Positions 44,812 through 53,821 of a stretch of 64,000 nt of DNA are shown here, in pieces. Source of the DNA: Teredinibacter haidensis. GTDB lineage: Bacteria > Pseudomonadota > Gammaproteobacteria > Pseudomonadales > Cellvibrionaceae. Made by a program: the position numbers and the translations under genes. The first letter of the stretch is position 1; every line of letters begins with the position of its first letter. The notes under the pieces were generated by a model. The model searched no databases, was not told the origin of the DNA, and saw nothing but the letters and a program-made list of their open reading frames with translations. The stretch covers positions 3,793,001 through 3,857,000 of the forward strand of contig NZ_CP060084.1 in the NCBI RefSeq assembly GCF_014211975.1, read 5' to 3'.

Positions 44812-45281
44812 GGCGCCCTCATAGATCATTAAAGTTATTTTGTAAATGAGACAGCTACGCTAACGGATCGACCCCAGGGGAGTGGATAAGCGAAATCATT
44901 ACCTTGAAAAATGCAATTTGGCCTTTTTTATTGTTATAGCCAGAGCCCGTAAGCGGCTCGTGAAGACAGTTTAAAGCTTACCAGCACAATGCACAAAAAT
45001 AGTTTTACAGTAAAAACAGCTTTGCAAAAAAGCTAACGAAATATCAAAATGCAAAGCATGTATAAATGCAAACGCTACTCATAGGGCTGTGAACTATTTC
45101 GTTACAAACTGTGCGCTCCCTCACAGGCCTCAGGAACCATTCATAGCAATAAATTTATCTGCACGGATCATATAGATAATCACTTGAGCTCAGCGCCACA
45201 AAATAGTAAAAGAGATCGGAAAATCGGGAACTCATCGTCACGAAAATCATCATAGAGTCGTGCAGTTACAAGGACATCAGT
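44812..45281. promoter_or_regulatory. Divergent promoter region between GH45 and DUF3014 genes
   Basis: About 470 bases without a gene. AT-rich stretch at 44990-45080 containing repeated ATGCAAA words. Probably both promoters; no operator recognised. Confidence 0.35.
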
Positions 45282-46211
45282 ATGCGAAACGATATTGAAA
45301 AATTAGGTGACCTCAATCTCGAAGACACCAAAGAAACGCTGGTGCCTGCACCCGCCAAAGTAAAACCGCTTTTACTCGCGCTGCTGATCATTGCGTTAAT
45401 ACTAGGTGGCGGCCTTTATTATTTTTATGGCAATACCAAACCCCAACCACAAACCGCAACGGCAAGCAGCCCCCCTCAACCTGTCGCCACACCACACCCT
45501 TTACCAACACCAAGGCCCGAAGCTGACCCCCTGGCAAACCCGCCGGAACCCGTTGTCACAGAAAAGCCATTACCCCATTTGGACACCAGTGATGAACCGG
45601 TGTTAACTGAACTGAAAGAATCTCCTCAGCTCAGCCAATTGGCGGCACTATTGACGCCCGAAGATGTTCTGCGCAAGTCGGTACGCGCGGCTTACAACCT
45701 CAGCAAGGGCGCCGTTGTCCCCCAATACCGGCCACTTAAGGGCCCCGATAGCGCCTTTCGCGCACAGGCCATCGGCCGGATGGCAAAAGTACCGGCACCC
45801 ACAACAAAAGAGGGCTATGTACAAACCGCTGTATTTAAAAACCCTCCGCAAAACCAGCAACGCTACGATCTATACGCGCAAATAGCGACTAGCCTCGACA
45901 CGGAAACCCTTGTCTCCCTCTATCAACTTTACTACCCGCTATTGCAGCAAGCCTATGACGAATTGGGAGAAGGGCCAGACTCATTCCACTCCGTTGTACT
46001 GACTGCTGTGGAAAGCTTTTTGGCGACACCCGCAACCGACTCCGAACCGGAATTAATCCTTACCAGCGTGCAATATCAGTTTCTCGATCCGGCACTGGAA
46101 TCCCTGCCGAATACGCAAAAATTGTTGCTCCGCATGGGCAACGAAAACAAACGCTCCATTATGGAGAAGCTCACTGAACTGGAAAGCGCGCTTGTTCGCC
46201 TCGATTTATAA
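45282..46211 (+). CDS. DUF3014 membrane-anchored protein
   Basis: 309 residues: cytoplasmic start, one transmembrane helix (about 30-48), a Pro-rich periplasmic linker (about 50-95) and a conserved helical domain (about 110-309). The latter matches DUF3014 (LLTPEDVLRKSVRAAYNLSKG, QRYDLYAQI, LVSLYQLYYPLLQQAYDELG, LLLRMGNENK). Function unknown. AAGGAC lies six bases before the ATG. It stands alone between the cellulase and the BlaI-type regulator. Confidence 0.88.
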   Translation: MRNDIEKLGDLNLEDTKETLVPAPAKVKPLLLALLIIALILGGGLYYFYGNTKPQPQTATASSPPQPVATPHPLPTPRPEADPLANPPEPVVTEKPLPHLDTSDEPVLTELKESPQLSQLAALLTPEDVLRKSVRAAYNLSKGAVVPQYRPLKGPDSAFRAQAIGRMAKVPAPTTKEGYVQTAVFKNPPQNQQRYDLYAQIATSLDTETLVSLYQLYYPLLQQAYDELGEGPDSFHSVVLTAVESFLATPATDSEPELILTSVQYQFLDPALESLPNTQKLLLRMGNENKRSIMEKLTELESALVRLDL

Positions 46212-46313
46212 GGCATTCAAACCATCAATATTGATTTATTTTCAATAGGTTATCGCGCTCCCACAAAACTTTAAACGCCAATCGACTAGTGCTGGACAAA
46301 AAGCCCTTGTAAC

Positions 46314-46355
46314 TACGAGAGATCTCGTACACTCTTACCTACGAGATCTCTCGTA
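46314..46355 (+). promoter_or_regulatory. Twin BlaI-type operators
   Basis: Two 16-bp near-palindromes, TACGAGAGATCTCGTA at 46314-46329 and TACGAGATCTCTCGTA at 46340-46355, with centres 26 bp apart. Each is the exact reverse complement of the other, and both are followed by CA. They lie 20-60 bases before the GTG start of the BlaI-type repressor and have the dyad shape of BlaI/MecI operators, suggesting autoregulation. Confidence 0.85.
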
Positions 46356-46374
46356 CAACTAACAAGGATTAACG

Positions 46375-46734
46375 GTGCCGACACCCACGCAAGCTGAACT
46401 CGAAATTTTGAACATCCTCTGGGATGCTGGAGAGATGCGTGTTCAGGGCGTACACGAGCAGTTGAACAAAATTCGCGATATCGGCTACACCACCACCCTG
46501 AAAGCCATGCAGGTTATGGTTCAAAAGGGTTTACTGGATCGACGTTTAGAAGGCCGGAGCCATATTTATTTCCCGGTGATTCAAGAGAGTTCCACCAAAA
46601 ACAAACTGCTGTCACGTTTTATCAACAGTACGTTTAGTGGCTCCAACAGCAGGTTAGTCATGCAACTCTTAGGCAACAACCAAGTTAGCAAAGAAGAAAT
46701 TGAAGAGATTAAAGCTTTTTTAAAAGATCTCTAG
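46375..46734 (+). CDS. BlaI/MecI/CopY-family winged-helix repressor
   Basis: 119 residues from a GTG with AAGGAT five bases upstream. The family start TQAELEILNILWDAGEM and winged helix (VHEQLNKIRDIGYTTTLKAMQVMVQKGLL) are followed by the dimerising C-terminal helices (LLSRFINSTFSGSNSRLVMQLL). In BlaR1/BlaI systems the membrane protease partner triggers cleavage of the repressor; such a partner is encoded 184 bases downstream. Twin operators sit just upstream. No beta-lactamase or penicillin-binding protein gene is nearby, so the signal need not be an antibiotic. Confidence 0.94.
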   Translation: MPTPTQAELEILNILWDAGEMRVQGVHEQLNKIRDIGYTTTLKAMQVMVQKGLLDRRLEGRSHIYFPVIQESSTKNKLLSRFINSTFSGSNSRLVMQLLGNNQVSKEEIEEIKAFLKDL

Positions 46735-46918
46735 CGGCTTGCTGTAAACGTAAGCGAGGTCGCCAGCGCAAGGTAGAAATGCGGGGTTTATAGCGAATAG
46801 CTAAGTATTTTGAACCCGTTTTAACACCGCGCAGACAACGCAGATAGCTTTTCTATAGCAAGCTAGACCCGGAGGAAGAGTAGCGGGCTGTAGATCATTC
46901 TCACTGAGGATAACTGAC

Positions 46919-48769
46919 ATGGACACTTTTGCATCAGTCTTAAATGGTAATACCGCATATGCGTTTACCTGGACCATAATACATTCCCTCTGGCAGTGCA
47001 CGTTGATCGCACTAGTACTGGGAATATCGCTCGCCATCAATCGACACCAAAGTGCCAACGGGCGCTATCTTCAAGGCATTATCGCACTGATCATGTGTGT
47101 CACGGTGAGTGTCGCAACTTACGCGCACCTCTATCATAGCGTTACGAACGCAACCAATGTTATGCAAACACCCAATACGCTGCTCCAATACTCCGATAGT
47201 TTATGGCAGCAGATTTACAGTTTACTGAATAAGAATGTCCAATACATCCTGTTGGTTTGGCTCACCGGCTTTACCCTACAATTTATTCGCTACGCCCGCG
47301 ATTTTTTTGAAGCCAGCATGCTGCGCTACCGTGGCTGCGAAAACGTTAATCCGGAATGGTTTGGTCGCTGCCAGCAGCTTGCCCACTACCTAAACCTATC
47401 AAAAGTGATCCAGGTTAAAAACTCCTGCCGCGTTTCCAGCATTTGTGTTCTAGGTCATTTTAAACCCGTTATTTTATTACCTATTGGCCTGCTAACATCG
47501 CTGACTACCGAGCAAGTTGAAGCGCTGCTGCTGCACGAGCTGGCTCATATTCAACGCAACGACTACGTAATTAATGCCATACAATCCTTTGTTCGCCTTC
47601 TCTATTTCTTTAACCCGGCTGTTATGTGGATTTCAACACGCATTGATCGCGAAAGAGAAAATTCCTGCGATGACATCGCGGTAAAATATTGCGGCTGCCC
47701 CACGCTCTACGCCAAAAGCTTAACCAGCATTTCAGAGTTGGAATCGCGGCTAGCAACCGTATTGGCTGCAAACAAAAACAAATACCAAATGCTTCCGCGC
47801 GTAAAACGTTTATTTTCTAACAACTCAGGAATTGCAAAAAGTATGGAACAACTTATCTCGGGTCTGTTCGCTTGCGGGTTGGTGCTTGCAATGAATGTAA
47901 GCGCCAATGAATTTAGTTTACCAACGATAAAAACGCCGGCTCCAACAGTTGACAACCTTTCGGTAGAAACGGAGCTCCCAGCTCTTAATCCACAGCCCGT
48001 AAAGCCTGCAGAATCACCGGCGAAAATTTCGGCCAAAGTGCAACAGCCACAATCAACTAGCACGACCGTAGAAAAAGTTAACGTAATCGCGGCCACCCAA
48101 AGCCTGGATTTTGCCAGCAAAAATTCAACGACCAGAAACACGCAACTCGCACAAGCGGCGGAAACACCTCCACCGAGAACACCAACAGCCGCCGACGGGG
48201 AAGGCAATATGGAGATTATGGATTCACCTGAATTTAATAGCCTCTATATTTCCTCAAAGTTCAGCCTGCCGCTATCACGGAAAATATACGTCGAAAAGGC
48301 CAGTGTACAATTTGCCGATATTTGGATGGATCGATTTCGTGCGTCTACATCCGCGAATTACCGCACACTGATCGAAGATGACTACGGTACATTACTGACG
48401 AAATCCATTAAAAAGCAACTCACCAAGACTGGTTGGCAGGTTGTTGATAAAAAAGATTCTGGCACAGTTATAGTCAAGCCAGAATTAATCGACCTTTATA
48501 TTTATGCTCCGGAAACATCTGGAATCAAACAAACCATTATCGCAATGGCGGGGCAATCTGGAGTTAAGCTATTGTATTCCACTCCGCAGGGCCAGCCCAT
48601 AATGAAAATAGTTGATTACCGCAACACCCCCCAATCTGCAGGTAGCCCATTTGTTGCAAATCGTGCGACAAATTTCCACTACTTTAAAAAGCTGATCGAT
48701 AGTTGGTCGAAATCATCAACGCAGTATTTAAATGGTTTAATGGAGTTGGTTGAGCAACAAAAAAGTTAG
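46919..48769 (+). CDS. M56-family (BlaR1-like) membrane metalloprotease with non-penicillin-binding C-terminal domain
   Basis: 616 residues. Three or four helices with an M56 peptidase core: zinc motif LLLHELAHIQRNDY (about residues 204-217) and RERENSCDDIAVKY further on. Another helix near 315-330 leads to a periplasmic region with a Pro/Thr-rich stretch (about 340-425) and a folded domain (about 440-616). That last domain (KIYVEKASVQFADIWMD, YRTLIEDDYGTLL, VKPELIDLYIYAPE) resembles DUF3313-like periplasmic proteins, not the penicillin-binding sensor of BlaR1. It presumably senses an envelope signal and inactivates the BlaI-type repressor. Confidence 0.88.
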   Translation: MDTFASVLNGNTAYAFTWTIIHSLWQCTLIALVLGISLAINRHQSANGRYLQGIIALIMCVTVSVATYAHLYHSVTNATNVMQTPNTLLQYSDSLWQQIYSLLNKNVQYILLVWLTGFTLQFIRYARDFFEASMLRYRGCENVNPEWFGRCQQLAHYLNLSKVIQVKNSCRVSSICVLGHFKPVILLPIGLLTSLTTEQVEALLLHELAHIQRNDYVINAIQSFVRLLYFFNPAVMWISTRIDRERENSCDDIAVKYCGCPTLYAKSLTSISELESRLATVLAANKNKYQMLPRVKRLFSNNSGIAKSMEQLISGLFACGLVLAMNVSANEFSLPTIKTPAPTVDNLSVETELPALNPQPVKPAESPAKISAKVQQPQSTSTTVEKVNVIAATQSLDFASKNSTTRNTQLAQAAETPPPRTPTAADGEGNMEIMDSPEFNSLYISSKFSLPLSRKIYVEKASVQFADIWMDRFRASTSANYRTLIEDDYGTLLTKSIKKQLTKTGWQVVDKKDSGTVIVKPELIDLYIYAPETSGIKQTIIAMAGQSGVKLLYSTPQGQPIMKIVDYRNTPQSAGSPFVANRATNFHYFKKLIDSWSKSSTQYLNGLMELVEQQKS

Positions 48770-49188
48770 TAAGGCATTGGTCAGCGCCAGTAAAGAGTTC
48801 GAGTATCCGGGTTGTAATTGAGTATTGAGTTTATTCACTACTACCCCACCTTTTTCGGCCCGGATACCCGATTTATACTGCCTATTTATACGCAATATCA
48901 CAGTTTATCAAATACCACTTACGTCGCACTTAAACATGATGGATCATTCCCTGGTGCGACTTTTTTTCATCCGAATCAAAACAGAAAAAAACCGAAGCTA
49001 AAAAGCGCAACTCCGGATACACCCACCACAAGCATTAAAACCCACGCTTTGACAGCACTAGAAAAGTATCTTCATTTTGCATTACAAATACGCAAACTAC
49101 CTGTATTATCGATTCTTTAAACAGAACTATCTGTACTCTGTCCAGGAATAAGTAATCCATACCAACCAAACAGGAGTTGCATCAAGAT
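48770..49188. other. Region after the M56 gene
   Basis: About 420 bases. A 100-codon frame at 48818-49120 overlaps a terminator and lacks family features, so I do not call it. The rest is AT-rich leader for the next gene. Confidence 0.4.
48923..48967 (+). terminator. Intrinsic terminator downstream of the M56 gene
   Basis: Stem GTCGCAC / GTGCGAC (48923-48929 and 48954-48960) with an inner ATGAT / ATCAT hairpin and a following T7 run. Confidence 0.65.
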
Positions 49189-49875
49189 ATGGATACCCGA
49201 AAATTACTGTCATTATTTATAGGGGCATTGGTTGCCAGCTCCGCAATCTCGTTTCAGCTCGGGAAAAATTCAGTGCCGCCTGCCGAAATACCCACTCAAT
49301 TATCAAGCCGCTTAGATTCACCGTCCCTCGCCCCCTGCACGATTCCCCCATTCACAGGGGAAGATATAACGCTAGCAAAGAAAAGTTTCCCGGAAACAAA
49401 GCCAGCCTATACGGAAGCCTCTCATAAAGATGAAGAAAGCCCCGTAAACTCAAGGATGTATACTCAAGTAAGCGATGGTTCTCAGCAAATTGAAACGTTT
49501 TCCAGCTTTATTGAGAAAGCAGAAAAAGAAAATAAAGCCCCCATGCAACTGGCTAACGAGCGCTTCGAAGCCGAAGAAATAGATTACAACTGGGCAACAA
49601 GCCGGGAAGATGAACTTTTTTCGATGTTCGATAACCACGAAGCCCTGCAGGATATTGCACCGTTATCGGTAATCTGCAAAACAAAAAATTGCCAGGTGAT
49701 ACTCGCAACAGAAGGCGATCAACAAGCCAACATACTTTCAGTCAAATTTTCTAACGCAATATCTACCGGCACAGAAGAGACGACCAGCGCTACCGTTTCC
49801 TATTTTGTGAACCGAGGCACAGGTGAATTAATCTTTTACCTTTCCGAAGATTCCAGTTCGGCGCTGTTTCAGTAG
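49189..49875 (+). CDS. Hypothetical membrane-anchored or secreted protein
   Basis: About 228 residues from the ATG at 49189; an in-frame TTG at 49177 abuts the AGGAG and is too close to it. One N-terminal hydrophobic segment (about 5-22), a low-complexity Ser/Pro/Glu region (about 30-90), then a soluble domain (about 95-228) with a CKTKNC cysteine pair near 165-170. The middle is strongly acidic and helical (FIEKAEKENKAPMQLANERFEAEE). I recognise no family. It is likely periplasmic. Confidence 0.65.
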   Translation: MDTRKLLSLFIGALVASSAISFQLGKNSVPPAEIPTQLSSRLDSPSLAPCTIPPFTGEDITLAKKSFPETKPAYTEASHKDEESPVNSRMYTQVSDGSQQIETFSSFIEKAEKENKAPMQLANERFEAEEIDYNWATSREDELFSMFDNHEALQDIAPLSVICKTKNCQVILATEGDQQANILSVKFSNAISTGTEETTSATVSYFVNRGTGELIFYLSEDSSSALFQ

Positions 49876-49898
49876 AAAAAGCACAAACCTTACAAAAA

Positions 49899-49924
49899 AG
49901 CCCCATCAAGTAAATGATAGGGCT
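49899..49924 (-). terminator. Intrinsic terminator of the small secreted protein gene
   Basis: Arms AGCCCcATCA / TGATAGGGCT (49899-49908 and 49915-49924); on the minus strand a T6 run follows. It also serves the convergent plus-strand gene in part. Confidence 0.75.
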
Positions 49925-49940
49925 ACACATAATGGGCTAT

Positions 49941-50270
49941 TTACTTTTCGTAAACGCGCCAGTTATCACAGTTATTAAACGAAGTGTAATAGTTGCTATC
50001 CCTAGTTCCCATTGTACAGTTCTGATGATTGCCATTAGTCTCAAGCAACCTTGTTACGGTTACCGTGTGGCCTGGGCACTGCACTAAATATTCGTTATAT
50101 AAATAGCTGTAACCATAACCGCCCCCACCCGTACCATAGGACTGAGTTGCCGAACACTCAGGAGGATAATTTCCCTGAACAGGGTCATTCCACTCAAAAA
50201 TTTTCCCCGCATTTGCAGAAGCAGCAAAACTCATAGACAACACTAGTCCAGCCAATAATTTAAATTTCAT
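49941..50270 (-). CDS. Small secreted cysteine-containing protein
   Basis: 109 residues with a clear signal peptide (about 1-21, ending ASANA-GK). The mature 88 residues include four cysteines, a Gly/Tyr-rich stretch (YGTGGGGYGYSYLY) and a C-terminal NNCDNWRVYEK. Size and disulfide content suggest a small periplasmic or extracellular protein. No family recognised. It ends at a good terminator and is probably monocistronic. Confidence 0.65.
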   Translation of the reverse strand: MKFKLLAGLVLSMSFAASANAGKIFEWNDPVQGNYPPECSATQSYGTGGGGYGYSYLYNEYLVQCPGHTVTVTRLLETNGNHQNCTMGTRDSNYYTSFNNCDNWRVYEK

Positions 50271-50707
50271 ATTTTTTCCTTGAATTTTATTAACCCGAAT
50301 TATTATATTGGCATCTTGCCCCGAGCTTTTTCCAAACTACACTCCTCGCAGAAACGAGCACGGTACAGCTCCCTAAAATAGTTAACGTTTGAATAATATT
50401 GTTCAGAGGTACTATTTACAAATGATATGACTGTCTAGCTAAATATAAATTAGAATAATATTGCTTTCAATTTAAATGGCGACAAGAAGATAGAAGGGGC
50501 GCCAGAAGCCCAGGGATCACGTAGACGAGACACTCTTAATCCACAATCAACGCGAGCTAAAAAGTACAAGCCACCAGAAGTACACCTAAACGAGGTGGAA
50601 GCCCCTGTAATAATGCGGGACGATATAAGCCGAACAGACAGGAAATGTAGATGCGAGGATTTTTACGGATAAGGAAAAGGAGCAAAGGAGCAAAGGAGGG
50701 AGAAGGT
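50271..50707. other. Gene-free AT-rich region
   Basis: About 435 bases holding the promoter of the small secreted protein. A purine-rich stretch with 2.5 copies of GGAGCAAA lies at about 50678-50698. A minus-strand 73-codon frame at 50557-50778 overlaps the XRE gene and looks spurious. Confidence 0.35.
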
Positions 50708-50938
50708 TTACGAATATCGAAGAGTATCAATCTCATATTGAAAAACCTCTTCCAATACCACATTAGAACTATGGGCAATCCGAAAAGCGAGACCCAAAGA
50801 GGCGGAGTGTCTATTAGACTCCAATGCCGAAATAGTTTTGCGGGTAGCCCCCACAGCTTTCAACAATTTCTGCTGCGTCATTTCATTGTTGTCGAAACGT
50901 TGCTGACGAATTGTGTCGCGAATTTGTCTACCGGCCAT
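50708..50938 (-). CDS. Small XRE-family helix-turn-helix regulator
   Basis: 76 residues. The helix-turn-helix is MTQQKLLKAVGATRKTISAL followed by ESNRHSASLGLAFRIAHSS and a conserved tail LEEVFQYE, the pattern of the short YozG-type regulators. Such regulators are normally encoded with a small multi-helix membrane protein, and remnants of one appear just upstream on the same strand. Target unknown. Confidence 0.85.
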   Translation of the reverse strand: MAGRQIRDTIRQQRFDNNEMTQQKLLKAVGATRKTISALESNRHSASLGLAFRIAHSSNVVLEEVFQYEIDTLRYS

Positions 50939-50954
50939 ATCAAATCTTCACGCC

Positions 50955-51256
50955 GATAATAAAAAATTTGTGCTGCAGCTTTTACACTGGTTGAAACAAT
51001 AATAATCAACAAAAGTATATTTGCTGAGAGCATGGGTGATAAATCCAGCGCAATACCTATTTACTCAAACAAAAACATACCGCCGAGCCCCGCATTTACA
51101 ATTAGCGGCATCACTAAAAATACCCCGAGACTCAAAACGCACATCACGCTCACCCCTGCCCTCAATGTTGTTGCTGCCAATGAATATCAAGCGCCCTGCG
51201 ATCAATGCAACGATAGAAAATGTAATAATCTGCCCAATTACTGCTGCCAACTCCAC
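50955..51256 (-). pseudogene. Probable broken small membrane protein, partner of the XRE regulator
   Basis: A GTG at 51256 with AAAGGA upstream opens a hydrophobic frame (VIGQIITFSIVALIAGRLIF) that becomes non-hydrophobic after about 37 codons. From there a different frame is again membrane-like (VMCVLSLGVFLVMPLIVNAG), meets an in-frame TAA, then continues (LSANILLLIIIVSTSVKAAA, QIFYYRRED) into the XRE start. This fits a four-helix partner protein disrupted by one frameshift near a G4 run and one nonsense change. It could be a sequencing error or real decay. Confidence 0.4.
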
Positions 51257-51321
51257 CCATAAATTCCTTTCCCGATACGACAGACCATTAAAAGTCCATA
51301 TAGAACGTACTGTCTATTTGT

Positions 51322-51343
51322 AATGTAAAAAATATATTACATT
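51322..51343. promoter_or_regulatory. Palindrome upstream of copper receptor gene
   Basis: AATGTAA (51322-51328) and TTACATT (51337-51343), perfect arms around an eight-base AT-rich spacer, about 90 bases before the receptor start. The halves resemble Fur-family (Zur-like) half-sites but the spacing is longer than the 19-bp Zur box near 53780. Confidence 0.45.
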
Positions 51344-51430
51344 CATGGCTCGCTCTACTGCGACAATTCGCCACATCCCGATCATTCGCTTCGTTCTTTA
51401 TCATTTACCCCTAACTTGGGAGAGCATCTA

Positions 51431-53446
51431 ATGAAAATAAGAATATTGATCGCCGCCATGTCGGCAGTCGCCGTGCAGGCATTGGCTACCACCGACTTGC
51501 CTATCGAGGTTGTCGAAGTAATTGGCGACAACACGATGACCAAAGAACAACAGCTCGACAGCCAATCTACCCTGAGCAAGCCGGTACAGGATGCCGGCGA
51601 GCTATTGCGCTCTGTCAACGGTGTGGCCGCCACCCGGCGCGGCGGCAGGGGATTTGAACCCATAATTCGGGGGCAATCTCAAAATCAGCTGAACATAATG
51701 ACCGATGGCGCCTATACCTTTGGCGCCTGCCCCGGTCGCATGGATCCGCCCACAGCCTATACCGCAATGGACAACTTCGACCAGCTCACCATTATAAAAG
51801 GCAATCGCTCGGTGATTTACGGGGCTGGCGGTAGTGGTGGAACGCTTTTGTTTGAACACAAGCGTCCGGAGTTTAAGGACAAAAACTATCTCGGCTCCAT
51901 CGGCCTTGGCTATACCAGTAGTTCCGAATCTCAAGATGGCTCGGCCAACCTCGCGTTCGGCAATAAGCGCGCCTTTGGCCGTGTCTTTGGCGACGTGAAA
52001 TCCTCCGATAACTACGAAGATGCCGACGGGAATGTCACCGCGTCTTCGTTTGATTCCTCAAGTTATGGCCTGATTGCTGGCAGCGACCTTAACAACCAAC
52101 ACTATCTGCAGCTCTCTTTTGAAGGGGTAAGCGAGGACGATGTGTGGTTCGCTGGCAACGGTATGGATTCTCCCTGGACCGACTCGGAAACGGCACGTCT
52201 TAAATGGGTCTATAGCGGCGGAACCCTGGTAGACAGCTTTGAGCTAAGCCTTTACCAGAGCAACGTCGATCACTTGATGGACAACTACAGCGTGCGCAAC
52301 CGCATGCCCATGAATGAAAACGGTATGGCTGCACCCAGCAGCTCTGATACCCAGGGCGCCCGCTGGCTGGCCAATCTTCAAAACGGGAAAGCCGAATGGC
52401 GTTTTGGCCTAGATCATCGCGCTAATGACCGTAGCGCAGAGCTATATATGGATGCCGGTAAAGACGGCAACTACAACATGCTGGCCTCGATTATGTGGCC
52501 CGGCGTCGAGCAGCAGCAAACCGGCATTTTCGCCGAACTGGACTATCAACTGAACGATCAAGACCTACTACGTTTTGGCTCCCGTGTTGACCAGTTCGAT
52601 GCCAATGCCACCCGCGCCGACGAACCTGCTGGCATGATGGGCAGCGCCACCCCCAACACGCTCTATCAAAACGCCTATGGTGTAACGGCCAGCGACCAAA
52701 GCGATACCGACCTAGGACTGGTGCTGGGTTGGGATCACAAACTGTCCAGCAAAACTGTGTTCAGTACCAATGTCAGTCGCAGCGTACGTGCCGCCGATGC
52801 TACCGAGCAGTTTATTGCCCGCAGCGCCATGGGCAGCAGTTGGGTAGGAAACCCCGATATTGCCGCCGAAAAACATCAGCAATTGGATATTACCGTGGTC
52901 TCGCGTGGTGAGACCCAACGCTGGTCCGCCACGGTATTCTGGGACAAAGTTAACGACTACATTGAGCGCTACAACTTGGAAACCGCCACCCTCTACCGCA
53001 ATACCGATGCAAAACTTTACGGGATTGAAGTGGACGGCAGTCGCCATCTTAGCGATACACTCTCAGCAACCGCCGCCCTCAGCTACACTCGCGGCGAAAG
53101 CGACAATGGCGACCTGGGCCAGATCGCGCCACTGGAAGCGCGCTTTAACCTAGACTACCAACGCGATCAATGGGCTGCAGGCGCAGAGTTGGTCGCCACC
53201 ACCAAGCAGGATAAGGTGAACCCTGTGATTGATGCTGGCGAAACCGATGGCTTTACGGTTCTAAACTTCTACAGTAGCTGGGAACCGCTAAAATCCCTGC
53301 GTCTGCAGGCGGGAATCGAAAATTTGCTAGATGAAATGTACGCCTACCATGTTAACGCCGCCAACTCTGATCCCTTCAATCCTGACCCAGTTCGGGTTAA
53401 CGAACCTGGTCGTCGCATCTGGCTGAAGGTACGCTACGCGTTTTAA
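51431..53446 (+). CDS. TonB-dependent copper receptor, OprC/NosA type
   Basis: About 671 residues from the ATG at 51431 (GGGAG nine bases upstream). Signal peptide ends QALATT. The plug includes GRGFEPIIRGQSQNQLNI and the hallmark TDGAYTFGACPGRMDPPTAY, the Cys-x3-Met region that binds copper in OprC and NosA. A barrel ending IWLKVRYAF follows. The receptor takes up copper or copper complexes. It is followed by a small CWC protein and then a zinc-type receptor and Zur, so this is a metal-acquisition block. Confidence 0.93.
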   Translation: MKIRILIAAMSAVAVQALATTDLPIEVVEVIGDNTMTKEQQLDSQSTLSKPVQDAGELLRSVNGVAATRRGGRGFEPIIRGQSQNQLNIMTDGAYTFGACPGRMDPPTAYTAMDNFDQLTIIKGNRSVIYGAGGSGGTLLFEHKRPEFKDKNYLGSIGLGYTSSSESQDGSANLAFGNKRAFGRVFGDVKSSDNYEDADGNVTASSFDSSSYGLIAGSDLNNQHYLQLSFEGVSEDDVWFAGNGMDSPWTDSETARLKWVYSGGTLVDSFELSLYQSNVDHLMDNYSVRNRMPMNENGMAAPSSSDTQGARWLANLQNGKAEWRFGLDHRANDRSAELYMDAGKDGNYNMLASIMWPGVEQQQTGIFAELDYQLNDQDLLRFGSRVDQFDANATRADEPAGMMGSATPNTLYQNAYGVTASDQSDTDLGLVLGWDHKLSSKTVFSTNVSRSVRAADATEQFIARSAMGSSWVGNPDIAAEKHQQLDITVVSRGETQRWSATVFWDKVNDYIERYNLETATLYRNTDAKLYGIEVDGSRHLSDTLSATAALSYTRGESDNGDLGQIAPLEARFNLDYQRDQWAAGAELVATTKQDKVNPVIDAGETDGFTVLNFYSSWEPLKSLRLQAGIENLLDEMYAYHVNAANSDPFNPDPVRVNEPGRRIWLKVRYAF

Positions 53447-53493
53447 CGTTACAATTGCGGGCCAGCAATTCCCTCGTAGTAACCGGATCAGAT

Positions 53494-53691
53494 ATGAGTC
53501 GTACTGAAAAGCCGTGCCCCCGTTGTGAAAAGCCCTTCCAATGCAACGCGGCCGATATCTCCAACTGCCAGTGCTTTAAGGTCCAGATTAGCCCCAAAGC
53601 ACAGGCATTTATTGCCAAGCGCTGGCAGGAGTGCCTGTGCAACCAATGCCTGAAACGCGTCCAGTTCCAGCTTATCAGCGCTGATTATTAG
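53494..53691 (+). CDS. Cysteine-rich CWC-family protein
   Basis: 65 residues from the ATG at 53494. Eight cysteines are arranged as CPRCEKPFQC, then ISNCQCFKV, then CLCNQCL, the pattern of the Cys_rich_CWC family, which probably binds zinc or another metal. Its function is unknown. It starts 47 bases after the copper receptor stop, probably in the same transcript, suggesting a metal-related cytoplasmic role. Confidence 0.88.
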   Translation: MSRTEKPCPRCEKPFQCNAADISNCQCFKVQISPKAQAFIAKRWQECLCNQCLKRVQFQLISADY

Positions 53692-53703
53692 CGCGCTTCC
53701 CCC

Positions 53704-53729
53704 AGCGACCGAGCCAGATCGGTCGGTCG
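53704..53729 (+). terminator. Hairpin after the CWC gene
   Basis: GCGACCGA pairs with TCGGTCGC around a ten-base loop at about 53704-53729; no strong T-run follows. Possibly a weak terminator that separates this transcript from the zinc receptor. Confidence 0.45.
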
Positions 53730-53772
53730 CGCCTTAAAAACCCTAGAAAGCATCACACTTTTGTCATATTCA

Positions 53773-53791
53773 AATGATATGCTGTATCATA
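53773..53791. promoter_or_regulatory. Zur box
   Basis: AATGATA-TGCTG-TATCATA is a 19-bp dyad with the 7-5-7 layout of the gammaproteobacterial Zur consensus. It lies 31 bases before the TTG start of the zinc receptor gene and a Zur gene is the next downstream, so zinc-dependent repression of the pair is likely. Confidence 0.7.
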
Positions 53792-53821
53792 TCTAACTTG
53801 TCAGATTTTAGGAGCATCATT

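Noticed and set aside
46375..48769. Beta-lactam resistance operon
   Set aside because: BlaI and an M56 protease are present but no beta-lactamase or PBP gene is nearby and the protease lacks a penicillin-binding domain.
48818..49120. 100-codon frame after the M56 gene
   Set aside because: Runs across a likely terminator (48923-48967), no ribosome site and no recognisable features.
52712..53047. 111-codon minus-strand frame in the copper receptor
   Set aside because: Shadow of a TBDR coding strand.
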